Part shown: positions 17,256 to 25,780 of the stretch, piece by piece
How the letters are laid out: each line of letters begins with the position of its first letter
Position numbering within the stretch: the first letter of the stretch is position 1
Origin: Saprospirales bacterium
Lineage (GTDB): Bacteria; Bacteroidota; Bacteroidia; Chitinophagales; Saprospiraceae
Direction: 5' to 3'
Assembly (NCBI GenBank): GCA_016703765.1
Contig: JADJBL010000022.1
Span: 22,115 to 86,114, forward strand
DNA length: 64,000 nt
Made by a program: the position numbers and the translations under genes
The notes under the pieces: generated by a model
What the model was told of the DNA's origin: nothing
Seen by the model: only the letters and a program-made list of their open reading frames with translations
The model's database searches: none

Positions 17256-18422
17256 TTACTCCTGAGCCCTTGCGAGCCCTTCTGAAAAGTCGCGCACATC
17301 CGGGTAACGGGGCGGGATGACTACCTGCCCGTTGAGGTCGATAAACCCGATGCCCTCGTAAAATCCGGCGCGGGCAAGCCCCTCGCGAAAAGACCAGGCC
17401 AGGCCGAAATGAGCCGGGGTGATCGGGACGCCGAGGGTGTCCAAAAAACCCCAAAGCTCGTCCTTCCGGTAGGGCGCCCGGCCCTCGCTAAATTCGTACA
17501 ACATCTCGTACTCCAGTGCTGCGATAAAGGCCCCGGTCGAGTCGATGATCCCGAACAGATTGCCGGAAGTCGCCATCCACCTGGCAAAGCCGGCGTAGCG
17601 AAGGTCGTCGTATCCGGGCTCCACCGCCCATTTGCCATTTTTGCCGATCAGACCCCAGCGTCCGGCTTCGGCTGCGGGCGCCAGTCCTTCGGCAAAGGGC
17701 CTGGCCTGTTCGTATTGAAAGGGAAGGAATTCTTTTCCGGAAAGGTCGAGGTATCCCCAAAGCCCTTCGCGTTTGGCCGGAATCAGCTTGTCGGAGGCCG
17801 GTTCGAGTTTTTCGTAATCGGCGGGGATTGCCCAATTACCCTTTCGATCCAGCATGCCCCATTTGGCGTCGTTTTTAACCACCGCCCTGCCATCCGCGAA
17901 ATTTTCCGCCCGGGTGTAGATACACGGAATGGCCAGATCCCCCTGTTTATTGATAAAGCCATACAGTTCGCCGCACTGGATCCGCGCCATGCCGTCGGAA
18001 AAGTCGCTCGCGGATTCCCAGACCGGCTGGATGACGAGCTTGCCCTCCCGATCGACGAAGCCCATTCCCTGTTCGAAAACCTTTACCCGGCCCAGTCCTT
18101 CGGAGAAATCCCAGGCCGCCTGAAAATCAGCGGGTATGGCCAGCTTGCCCCGGTTGTCGATATAGCCCCAGCGGCCTTTTATGCGCACCACCGCCAGCCC
18201 TCCGGTAAAGTTGCGGCAGTCGTCGAATTCCGGAGCGATGGCCCACTCGCCCAATTGATTGATATAGCCCCATTTATACATCGACTCCTCGTAATCCTCC
18301 TCGATCGGAGGAAGAGGGACTTCTTCCCCCTCAGCCGCCGCCGGCGGGTCGTTTTTACAGGCCGAAGCGAGGAAGAGGGAAAATCCGAGAACCAGAAAAG
18401 GGTGAATTTGCAACCTGTTCAT
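17256..18422 (-). CDS. WG-repeat lipoprotein
   Basis: A 388-residue protein with a lipoprotein signal (lipobox ASAC at about 19-22) followed by an acidic linker. The remainder is about ten WG repeats (units such as WGYIDNRGKLAIPADF, WGMLDRKGNWAIPADY and WGLIGKNGKWAVEPGY), which build beta-rich structures of unknown function often found in surface proteins of Bacteroidota. It sits in the six-gene run, 21 bases after the truncated NAPRT gene and 10 bases before the nicotinamidase-like gene. No catalytic motif is visible. Confidence 0.85.
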   Translation of the reverse strand: MNRLQIHPFLVLGFSLFLASACKNDPPAAAEGEEVPLPPIEEDYEESMYKWGYINQLGEWAIAPEFDDCRNFTGGLAVVRIKGRWGYIDNRGKLAIPADFQAAWDFSEGLGRVKVFEQGMGFVDREGKLVIQPVWESASDFSDGMARIQCGELYGFINKQGDLAIPCIYTRAENFADGRAVVKNDAKWGMLDRKGNWAIPADYEKLEPASDKLIPAKREGLWGYLDLSGKEFLPFQYEQARPFAEGLAPAAEAGRWGLIGKNGKWAVEPGYDDLRYAGFARWMATSGNLFGIIDSTGAFIAALEYEMLYEFSEGRAPYRKDELWGFLDTLGVPITPAHFGLAWSFREGLARAGFYEGIGFIDLNGQVVIPPRYPDVRDFSEGLARAQE

Positions 18423-18443
18423 ATTCCAAAGGTAAGCACTCTT

Positions 18444-18845
18444 CTAGTCTTTCATAATCGCGCCGCCGATCAGCCCGATCAAAGCGGGCTGCATCATTTG
18501 GACCTGGATGGCGGGGCCGCTTATCCTGACCAGCGGCTCTCCGGGGAACACGGAGGTTCCCTCCGCCACCGCGACCACTTCACATTGGAAGGAAAAGCGC
18601 TGAAGGTAGTTCAGAAAGGATTCATCGAAGAGGGAATACCCGTCGGACCCTTGCAGGGCGCCCAGCCTTTGGATCTGATCGGGGGAAAACCGGATGGAAC
18701 CGACCCATGACAAAAACTCTTCCTGGCCCCGCGCCACAGCGGGGGTTTCGGCAAGGAGCGTGATGCGGGAAGGTTGGTCGTACTGACCGGACTTCCAAAG
18801 CAGGGATGCGGTCAAAAGGGTGGCCGGGTCGAGGAAATGGTGCAT
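18444..18845 (-). CDS. N-terminal fragment of a nicotinate phosphoribosyltransferase (NAPRT)
   Basis: A 133-residue ORF matching only the N-terminal alpha/beta domain of NAPRT enzymes, which make nicotinate mononucleotide. The segments GSIRFSPDQIQRLGAL, ESFLNYLQRFSF and AVAEGTSVFPGEPLVRISGP are typical. The protein stops after LIGLIGGAIMKD, just where the catalytic barrel should begin. The next gene starts 21 bases later on the same strand, so the missing roughly 250 residues are not nearby. It must be enzymatically inactive unless it partners with a separate barrel. It begins about 11 bases after the repaired end of hscA. Confidence 0.7.
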   Translation of the reverse strand: MHHFLDPATLLTASLLWKSGQYDQPSRITLLAETPAVARGQEEFLSWVGSIRFSPDQIQRLGALQGSDGYSLFDESFLNYLQRFSFQCEVVAVAEGTSVFPGEPLVRISGPAIQVQMMQPALIGLIGGAIMKD

Positions 18846-18856
18846 GGAGCTCTTGT

Positions 18857-20712
18857 TTAAATTTTCTTCCCCGAAGCGATTCCGAAATGACCACGTCCAT
18901 GGCTTTCTGGGCCAGGGGCTTGGTATAGTCGTTGATTTCCTCCATGATCTTGTTGATGAGGTCTTTATCCTGGCCTTCGCAGGCTTGACGGAGGCGTTCG
19001 CCGTGGTAGCGGATCGCCTGGGTTTCTTCGTCGCTCAGCCATTCGCTGTTTTGGCGGATGAACTTATCGACCGAAAGGAGGATGTTGGAGGCTTCGTTGC
19101 GGGCTTCGAGCAGGCCGCGTATTTGCATATCCTCTGCCGCGTGCCGGATTGAATCGAGCAGCATATTGGCCATTTCCTCCTAGCTCAGCCCGTAGGAAGA
19201 GCGGATCTCGATCTCCTGTTCCACATTGGAACGCAATTCTTTGGCGCGCACCACCAGGATGCCGTCGGCGTTGAGGAGGAACTGGATCTCGATCTTCGGG
19301 AGCGCGGCGGGCATAGGAGGAATGCCTTTGAGGATGAATTCGCCGAGTTTGCGGTTGTGCTCCACCAAATCGCGCTCGCCTTGATAGACGGCGATCTTGA
19401 GGTTTCGCTGGCCGTCGACCGAGGTGGTATATTGCCGTCCGGCGCGGGTGGGGATCTTGGAGTTCCGGGGAATGATGACGTCCATGAGCCCGCCCATGGT
19501 CTCGATGCCGAGGGAAAGGGGGGTGATATCGAGCAGGAGCACCTCTTTTTGATTGCCCGCCAGCACATCTGCCTGGATAGCGGCGCCGAGGGCCACCACC
19601 TCATCCGGATCGAGCTGGTCGTAAACCGGCTTTCTGAAAAAAGCAGACACGGCAGATTTGACCAGCGGAATCCTGGTCGTGCCGCCCACCATGACCACGC
19701 GGTCGATCTGCTCCACTTTCAGTTTGGCGTCGTTCAGGGCCTTGCCGCAGCAATCCAGGGTTTTTTGAACAAAGGGCCGAACCAGTTCTTCGAAAGAAGC
19801 CCGGTCGAGGGAGATGGGGGAGCCGTTCAGGCTGGAATGCCAGCGCTCCTCAAAGCTCAGGGCTTTTTTTGCCTCTTCGGCCTTGAGGCGCAGGGCCTGG
19901 CTGAGTTCTTTATTTTGGGAAAGGGTGTCGGGATTCCATTGGTATTCCCGGGTCCAATAGTCGATGATGGCCCGGTCGAAATCGTCGCCACCGAGGAAGG
20001 TATCGCCGTTGGTGGACAGCACCTCGAAGATGCCTTCGTGCAGGTTCAGGATGGAGATGTCGAAGGTGCCTCCGCCCAGGTCGTACACGGCGATGGTTTG
20101 TGCGTCCTGGTTTTCCTTGTCCAGGCCATAGGCCAGGCTGGCAGCGGTGGGCTCGTTGACGATGCGCAGCACATCCAGGCCGGCAAGCCTGCCGGCGTCG
20201 CGGGTGGCCTGTCGCTGAGCGTCGTTGAAATAGGCGGGCACGGTGATCACCGCGCGGTGTACGGGGCGGCCAAGCTCTCCTTCCATGCGGATTTTTAGGG
20301 CTTTGAGGATCTCGGCCGACAGTTCGATGGGGGAGTAAAAGCGGTCTTTTACGCGAATCTTGACCAGGCTCTCCGTGTCGTCGTCGATGATCTTGTATCC
20401 GAAATATTGCTCCAGCCCGGCGACATCCCGGTAGGATTTGCCCATGAGGCGTTTGACGGAGTAAATGGTATTGGCGGGATCGGTGATCAGTTTTTCCCTG
20501 GCGGCGTCGCCGACCAGTATGCCCCCGGCAGCGGAGAAATGGACGATGGAGGGAACCAGTGCGCTTTTACCCGCTTTGTCCTTGACGGCAACGGCTTTGC
20601 CGTCCTTGATATACGCCACCAGGCTGTTGGTCGTTCCCAGGTCGATCCCTATGATGAGGTCTTCTTCTTTTACGACTTTTCCTTCCTTTATATTGATCGC
20701 TATTCTCGCCAT
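18857..20712 (-). CDS. hscA: Fe-S cluster assembly Hsp70 chaperone HscA, interrupted by an amber codon and a frameshift
   Basis: This specialised Hsp70 transfers nascent Fe-S clusters from IscU. The start is the ATG at 20712 ([11 protein letters not shown]); the ORF upstream is intergenic repeat. The ATPase motifs [30 protein letters not shown] and [14 protein letters not shown] and the substrate-binding domain are intact up to SSYGLS. Codon 511 (19180-19182) is TAG, in frame. It is followed by [18 protein letters not shown] and the rest of the HscA helical lid in the same frame. Near 18861 one base seems missing from an A-run; restoring it ends the protein at GRKI and TAA (18857-18859), about 618 residues, normal for HscA. 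Confidence 0.85.
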
Positions 20713-20723
20713 GTTCGGTTGAT

Positions 20724-20793
20724 AGTTGAAGAGTTGAACAGTTGAAGAGTTGAAAAGATCAATCAACTCTTCAACTTTTCAGCTTTTCAACTT
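20724..20793. repeat. Stuttering GTTGAA inverted repeat
   Basis: The left arm (20724-20758) is tandem GTTGAAGA / GTTGAACA / GTTGAAAA words. The right arm (20762-20793) is the near-complement TCAACTCTTCAACTTTTC and on. It spans the space between the T9SS gene and hscA and reaches the last codons of the T9SS gene. Related words occur at 11701-11720 and 25077-25106. Confidence 0.6.
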
Positions 20794-21607
20794 ACCTCCG
20801 GGAGATCTGCATTTTCTGCGTCACCTGCGATTTTCCGTTGGAGAAGGTATAGAGGTAGAGTCCTTCGGGCAGTTGGCTGCCATCGAATTCTATGCTGTTG
20901 ATGCCTTCTGCGATTTGGACACTGCGGGTGTGGACTACGCGGCCGAGCAGGTCGGCGACCTGGAGTTGGTAGTCGCCCGATTCGCGGCTCTGGACTTCGA
21001 TGGTCGTGCTGCCGTTAAAGGGGTTGGGCATGTTGCGGATGCTTTCAAAGTCGCTGTTCACCTCGAAGGAGCTGGCAAAGATCACGCAGTTCGGGCTGTC
21101 TTCTTCCAGCACGTAGAGGTAGAAATTGCCCGGCGCCAGCAAGGGGTTGGGGAAGGAAAGCTGGATGGGCAGGCCTCCCGTGTAAATGGTGGCGGCGATG
21201 ACCAGATTGTGCTGTCCGATATCGTCCGGATTGGTCGCCTTGCCGAAAATGGCGGCGCAGCCGGCTTCGTTTTGGTAGAACGTGCAATTGGAGTTGTTGC
21301 AGGCATAGTCAAACCCGTCGGGAAGGCCGGTCACGTCGGTGATCTTGAGGGAGTCGAGGATATAGACGAATCCTCCGAACTCGAGCGAGTCGCCAACGAC
21401 TGCGGTAAAGACGAATTGGTAATTTTTGTTGAAGCAGGCGCTATCCGTGATCCCTCCGTTCGGGTTGGTAGCTGCGTCATAGGGAAGCGGGTAAACGCCC
21501 GGCATGGAGTCCTGATAGGAAGGGTCGGGGAGGCAGGTCCCGAATTGAGCCAGACCGCTTACGAGGGTTCCAAATATGACCAGGGAGGTAAGTATTGCTT
21601 TTTTCAT
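20792..21607 (-). CDS. Secreted protein with T9SS C-terminal sorting domain
   Basis: A 271-residue secreted protein: signal peptide about 1-20 (MKKAILTSLVIFGTLVSGLA), a cysteine-containing beta-rich middle of unknown function, and a type A T9SS sorting domain (about 195-271). The latter begins MPNPFNGSTTIEVQ, continues LQVADLLGRVVH and ends GLYLYTFSNGKSQVTQKMQI. It should cross the outer membrane through T9SS and be attached or released. It diverges from the TonB receptor gene at 21748, sharing its promoter region, and is followed by hscA on the same strand after a repeat-filled gap. Confidence 0.85.
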   Translation of the reverse strand: MKKAILTSLVIFGTLVSGLAQFGTCLPDPSYQDSMPGVYPLPYDAATNPNGGITDSACFNKNYQFVFTAVVGDSLEFGGFVYILDSLKITDVTGLPDGFDYACNNSNCTFYQNEAGCAAIFGKATNPDDIGQHNLVIAATIYTGGLPIQLSFPNPLLAPGNFYLYVLEEDSPNCVIFASSFEVNSDFESIRNMPNPFNGSTTIEVQSRESGDYQLQVADLLGRVVHTRSVQIAEGINSIEFDGSQLPEGLYLYTFSNGKSQVTQKMQISRR

Positions 21608-21664
21608 GCAGGAAAGGTTTGATTGAAAGTGAATAATGGATGTAGGAGTATCAGGTCAAAAATA

Positions 21665-21711
21665 TTCCACAAAATCCTAACTTTGGCAGAAGCCGGAGAA
21701 ATTTTGTGGAA
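21665..21711. promoter_or_regulatory. Inverted repeat with -7 box in the divergent TonB-receptor promoter
   Basis: TTCCACAAAAT (21665-21675) and its exact complement ATTTTGTGGAA (21701-21711) frame a TAACTTTG box (21678-21685) that fits TAnnTTTG. The layout suggests an operator overlapping the core promoter for the gene starting at 21748. The regulator is unknown. Confidence 0.45.
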
Positions 21712-21747
21712 ATTTGATTTTACTCCCCTCTAAACATTCAAAATTTT

Positions 21748-24060
21748 ATGAAGCAGCCATACCTCTGGATCGCGTTTTTACTCTTTTCCCATATCACTTT
21801 ATTTGCACAAGAAGGAACCGTAGAAGGGGTTGTCAAAGATGCCGCCAACGGAGAGCCGCTTTACTCCGTCACGATCCGGGTGGGCAACCTCGGCGAAATC
21901 ACGGACTTCGAAGGGCACTACTCCCTCGACCTGCCGGTGGGGGAATACGAGCTGGAATTCACCTATGTGGGCTACGCCCCTCAAAAAGTAAGAGTGAAAG
22001 TTGCAGAGGGCCAAACCCAAACCCTCGACCTTTCGATGGCCGAGGAGATTACGCTGTTGCAGACGGCCACCGTCACGAGCGGCAAGTTTGAAAAACCGCT
22101 GGGGGAGGTGACTGTTTCCATAGAGGTCATAAAACCCGGTTTGATCGAGAGCGTCAACACCGTTTCGGTCGATCAGGTGCTGGAAAAAGTGCCCGGCGTC
22201 AACATCATCGACGGGCAGGCCAATATCAGGGGAGGCTCGGGATTCTCTTACGGGGCGGGCAGCCGCGTGCTGCTGCTGGTCGACGACATCCCCATGCTGC
22301 AGGCCGATGCCGGTTTTCCCAACTGGAACGACCTGCCCGTGGAGAACATCGAACAGATCGAGGTGGTCAAAGGCGCGGCCTCCGCTTTATACGGATCCTC
22401 GGCGCTCAACGGGATCATCAACCTGCGGACGAGCTTTGCCAAGAGCGAGCCCGAGTTCAAGGCCTCCATTTTTCACGGCATTTACGGACCTCCGAGGGAT
22501 GCGGAGAAGAAATGGTGGAAAAACACGCCCTACGCCACGGGCGGCAGCCTCACCTACAAGCGCCGTTTTGGACGGCTCGACCTGGTAGCGAGCGGTTTTG
22601 CCCTCAAAGAGCAGTCCTACCTGGAGCGCAATTTCTCCGATTACCAACGCGGCACCCTGGGCCTCCGCTACCGACCTACGGATAACCTTCATATCGGTTT
22701 CAGCAGCAATTTTAACACCGGCCAGACCCAAAGCTTCTTTTTCTGGCTCAACCCGACGGAGAGCGCCCTGAAAGGAACGCGGACGGCCTACTCCTCCACC
22801 CGCCGCCTTCGCTTCAATATCGACCCCTACCTCACCTACTTCGATCCAAGGGGAAACCGCCACAAGGTCATGGGCCGCTATTACAACGTAGACAACAACA
22901 ACATCAACGGACAGTCGAACGCTTCGCAGCTTTATTACGGCGAATACCAGTTTCAACGGCAGTTTGCGGGCATTCAACTCGTGGCTACGGCCGGGGTGGT
23001 GACATCCGGCAACTCCATCCAGGCCGAATTGTACGGCGATACCACCTACCGTTCGTTCAACCTGGCGGGGTATGTGCAACTGGACCAGAAGCTGTTTGAA
23101 AGGCTCAACCTGTCGGGCGGGTTCCGCTATGAGTCCAACCGTCTGGTGAACCCGGGCTACAGTTATTTCAACGGGATCAACCAGATCACCGTGCCGGCGA
23201 CGAACGAAAAGGAGGCCAAGCCGGTATTTCGTTTCGGGGCCAATCTCCAGGTGGCCGAATTCACTTATATCCGGGCTTCCTGGGGCCAGGGGTACCGATA
23301 CCCGACGATTGCCGAAAAATACATCACCACCACCTTCGGCGGGGTGCCGATCAGTCCGAACCCTGCGCTGCGTTCCGAAACGGGTTGGTCGACCGAACTG
23401 GCGATCAAGCAGGGGTTCAGGTTATTTGGTTTCGAGGGCTTTGTGGATGCCGCTGCGTTCTGGTCTGAATACGATGACATGATGGAGTTCACCTTCGTGG
23501 ATATTTTCCCCAACGGGTTTCAATCGCAAAACGTCGGCGGGACCATCATCAAGGGGCTTGAGTTTACGGTCGCAGGCCGCGGAAAGGTGTTGGGCATGCC
23601 TGGCACCCTGTTGACGGGCATCACGTTGATCGATCCGACATTTGCGAATTTTGATACCACCCCGGTGCAAGGCAACGATGAGCCCACGGAGGGCCAGACA
23701 AACGCCATCGGTTCCTCGGTGGATTATAACGTATTGAAATACCGCAACAAGAGGACCTTTAAATTCGACTGGGAGAGCTCGTATAAAAAATGGTCGCTGG
23801 GGGTTGCCGTATTTGCCGCCAGCCAGATGGAGAATATCGACCGGGTGTTTGAGATCCTGGTCGTGCCCGGGCTGCGGTCTTACCGGGAAGAGCACCAGAG
23901 CAGCTATGTATATGGCGGGCTCCGGGCAGGGTATAAGATCAGCGAGCATTCCAGAGTTACCTTCCTGGTTGACAATATCCTCAACGCGGAGTACACCGTC
24001 CGGCCAGGCCTGGTCGAAGCGCCCAGGAGCTTTACGTTGCGGTTCGATTATCATCTGTGA
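21748..24060 (+). CDS. TonB-dependent receptor with carboxypeptidase-regulatory-like N-domain
   Basis: An outer-membrane active transporter of 770 residues. A signal peptide (about 1-20) is followed by a carboxypeptidase-regulatory-like domain (about 24-105, EGTVEGVVKDAANGEPLYSV). The TonB plug (about 115-225) includes VLEKVPGVNIIDGQANIRGG and IEVVKGAASALYGSSALNG. The remaining 22-strand barrel ends SFTLRFDYHL with the aromatic C-terminus needed for BAM assembly. No SusD partner is adjacent, so it is a stand-alone receptor of unknown ligand, perhaps a siderophore, cofactor or peptide. Its promoter region carries an operator-like inverted repeat. Confidence 0.93.
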   Translation: MKQPYLWIAFLLFSHITLFAQEGTVEGVVKDAANGEPLYSVTIRVGNLGEITDFEGHYSLDLPVGEYELEFTYVGYAPQKVRVKVAEGQTQTLDLSMAEEITLLQTATVTSGKFEKPLGEVTVSIEVIKPGLIESVNTVSVDQVLEKVPGVNIIDGQANIRGGSGFSYGAGSRVLLLVDDIPMLQADAGFPNWNDLPVENIEQIEVVKGAASALYGSSALNGIINLRTSFAKSEPEFKASIFHGIYGPPRDAEKKWWKNTPYATGGSLTYKRRFGRLDLVASGFALKEQSYLERNFSDYQRGTLGLRYRPTDNLHIGFSSNFNTGQTQSFFFWLNPTESALKGTRTAYSSTRRLRFNIDPYLTYFDPRGNRHKVMGRYYNVDNNNINGQSNASQLYYGEYQFQRQFAGIQLVATAGVVTSGNSIQAELYGDTTYRSFNLAGYVQLDQKLFERLNLSGGFRYESNRLVNPGYSYFNGINQITVPATNEKEAKPVFRFGANLQVAEFTYIRASWGQGYRYPTIAEKYITTTFGGVPISPNPALRSETGWSTELAIKQGFRLFGFEGFVDAAAFWSEYDDMMEFTFVDIFPNGFQSQNVGGTIIKGLEFTVAGRGKVLGMPGTLLTGITLIDPTFANFDTTPVQGNDEPTEGQTNAIGSSVDYNVLKYRNKRTFKFDWESSYKKWSLGVAVFAASQMENIDRVFEILVVPGLRSYREEHQSSYVYGGLRAGYKISEHSRVTFLVDNILNAEYTVRPGLVEAPRSFTLRFDYHL

Positions 24061-24226
24061 GGGAAAGTTTAACCTACATTAACACCCTCGGCTGTTGAGA
24101 TCATTCGATCTTTTCCTATTTTTATCCCGGCCATAACCCCGGAGGGCTCCGAAAATCCGTAAAAGAGTAGGAAGCGGAAGCCGAAAAGCTCAAAGAGTAG
24201 GCAAAAAGTCCTTAATTGCTATGTGA
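24061..24226. other. Intergenic spacer, nothing recognised
   Basis: A 166-bp gap with a few short repeated words (AGAGTAGG at two places). No hairpin with a T-tract and no clear promoter box were found. Confidence 0.4.
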
Positions 24227-24709
24227 ATGAGAAAGGTATTTCAACTAACCCTGGTCGCAGTGATCTGCACCCTGTTTTGCGCTACCTCCGCACGTGCGGT
24301 CGTGGCCGTCGACCACAACCCCATGGTTGAGCAATTGCTCAACGGTACCCAGTCGGGCCTGACGATGGAGCAATTCATCCAGCTGACGCCCAACCAGATC
24401 AAGGAGATGACCGGCCAAAAGCTGAGCTTCAAGGAGACCCTGGTGCTGAAGAAGGCCCAGAAAGAAGTGAAGAAAAGCATGAAATCGGACAGCGCGAGCG
24501 GCCCGAAGAGCCAGATCATCGCACTGGTTCTGGTGCTTCTGGTCGGTTACCTGGGTATTCACCGTTTCTATCTCGGCTACACGGGCATCGGTATCATTCA
24601 ATTGCTGACCGCCGGCGGTTGCGGCATCTGGGCGCTTATCGACCTGATCCGCATCATCACGGGCGATCTGGTTCCGGCCGACGGAAGTTCCTATGATCCG
24701 ACGCTTTAA
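24227..24709 (+). CDS. TM2-domain membrane protein
   Basis: A 160-residue protein with a signal peptide (about 1-24), a helical middle segment (about 35-95) and a C-terminal TM2 domain (about 98-150): two membrane helices with GIHRFYLGYTGIGIIQL and GCGIWALIDLIRI, the family signature. The function of TM2 proteins in bacteria is not settled. It overlaps the next gene by 17 bp in another frame, which suggests translational coupling. Confidence 0.85.
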   Translation: MRKVFQLTLVAVICTLFCATSARAVVAVDHNPMVEQLLNGTQSGLTMEQFIQLTPNQIKEMTGQKLSFKETLVLKKAQKEVKKSMKSDSASGPKSQIIALVLVLLVGYLGIHRFYLGYTGIGIIQLLTAGGCGIWALIDLIRIITGDLVPADGSSYDPTL

Positions 24710-25025
24710 GAACAACCGGTACTTTCTGTACTTCAAGCTTGGATTCTACATCCTTGTGCCCCTGGTACTTCTATTGTTACCTGCCGGGTATTTCGACAAG
24801 GGCGAATCCATTTGTTTGTCGCAGGTCCTGTTCCAACTCGAGTGCTATGCCTGCGGAATGACGCGGGCCACCATGCACCTGATCCATCTGGATTTCACGG
24901 AAGCTTTCTACTACAATCCGCTAGCTTTCGCGGTATTCCCGCTTCTGGCCTTTTTTTGGGCCCGATGGTTCTGGAAGGACTGGACCCGTCTTCGGGCGCT
25001 TTCGCCTGTGAAAAGTACGAGTTAG
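24693..25025 (+). CDS. DUF2752 small membrane protein
   Basis: A 110-residue protein with two or three membrane helices (about 12-30 and 75-93). The core ECYACGMTRATMHLI contains the conserved CGMTRA of DUF2752 proteins, common next to TM2 proteins in Bacteroidota. Its role is unknown. It overlaps the TM2 gene by 17 bp and is followed by a strong terminator. Confidence 0.82.
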   Translation: MIRRFKNNRYFLYFKLGFYILVPLVLLLLPAGYFDKGESICLSQVLFQLECYACGMTRATMHLIHLDFTEAFYYNPLAFAVFPLLAFFWARWFWKDWTRLRALSPVKSTS

Positions 25026-25030
25026 CTATG

Positions 25031-25067
25031 CTGCGCCTGAGGGAAACTTCAGGCGCAGTATTTTTTT
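25031..25067 (+). terminator. Rho-independent terminator after the TM2-DUF2752 pair
   Basis: A perfect 10-bp stem CTGCGCCTGA (25031-25040) and its complement (25049-25058) with loop GGGAAACT, followed by TATTTTTTT. Confidence 0.85.
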
Positions 25068-25114
25068 GGGTTGGAATCTTTTCAACTCTTCCACTTTTCA
25101 ACTATCCGCTCCAA

Positions 25115-25702
25115 ATGACTCCCGCCAAACGCTTCAAGAACTTTTTGCGCACCACCCTGATCGGAGGCGCCGTAGTGGTAATGCCAGTAACCATTTTTAT
25201 TTTACTGGTCAAACTCGTATTCGACACCCTCCGCGCCCTGATCGAGCCTCTGTCGAACATCATCAAATTTCCCTTCATCACCAGCGAGCTGCTGATCGAC
25301 CTGATCACGATGGGGCTCATTATTATTTTCTTTTTTTTCGTGGGACTCGTGGTGCAGACCCGGCTGGGGAGGGGCATTATCGCCCTGATCGAAACGGAGT
25401 TGCTGAGCCGTTTGCCCCTGTATGGCGTGATCAAGGAAACCGTGCTCCAGTTTTCGGGGGCCAAGCGCATGCCTTTTTCGCAGGTCGTGGTGGTACAGGT
25501 CATGGGCACCAAGATGTACGGATTCATCGCAGACGAGCACAAGGACGGTAAATACACGGTGTTTGTGCCCACTGCCCCGAATCCCACCAACGGGTTTATT
25601 TTCTACATGGACCCGGAGCATGTGGAGCCGGTGGATGTAAAACCCGAGGAGGCCATTCGGATGATCATCGGGATCGGAACGGGGGCGGGGAAATTGTTTT
25701 GA
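25115..25702 (+). CDS. DUF502 family membrane protein
   Basis: A 195-residue protein from the ATG at 25115 (MTPAKRFKNFLRTTLIGGAVVVMPV); a longer ORF reading upstream through the terminator is rejected. Two membrane helices lie at about 12-36 and 58-82, followed by a cytosolic domain with RLPLYGVIKETVLQ, VFVPTAPNPTNGFIFYMD and the C-terminal GIGTGAG, all conserved in DUF502. The function is unknown, although plant relatives take part in membrane signalling. It stands alone between a terminator and the metalloprotease gene. Confidence 0.88.
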   Translation: MTPAKRFKNFLRTTLIGGAVVVMPVTIFILLVKLVFDTLRALIEPLSNIIKFPFITSELLIDLITMGLIIIFFFFVGLVVQTRLGRGIIALIETELLSRLPLYGVIKETVLQFSGAKRMPFSQVVVVQVMGTKMYGFIADEHKDGKYTVFVPTAPNPTNGFIFYMDPEHVEPVDVKPEEAIRMIIGIGTGAGKLF

Positions 25703-25714
25703 AGCGGGTGAACG

Positions 25715-25730
25715 AATTCCGCGCGGAATT
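25715..25730. promoter_or_regulatory. 16-bp perfect palindrome upstream of the metalloprotease gene
   Basis: AATTCCGCGCGGAATT lies 50 bases before the ATG at 25781. It could be an operator or a weak terminator of the DUF502 gene; no T-tract follows. Confidence 0.35.
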
Positions 25731-25780
25731 TCGTTATGGGGAAAATTCCGACGAGAAGCGCCGACAAAACTGATCTCTGA

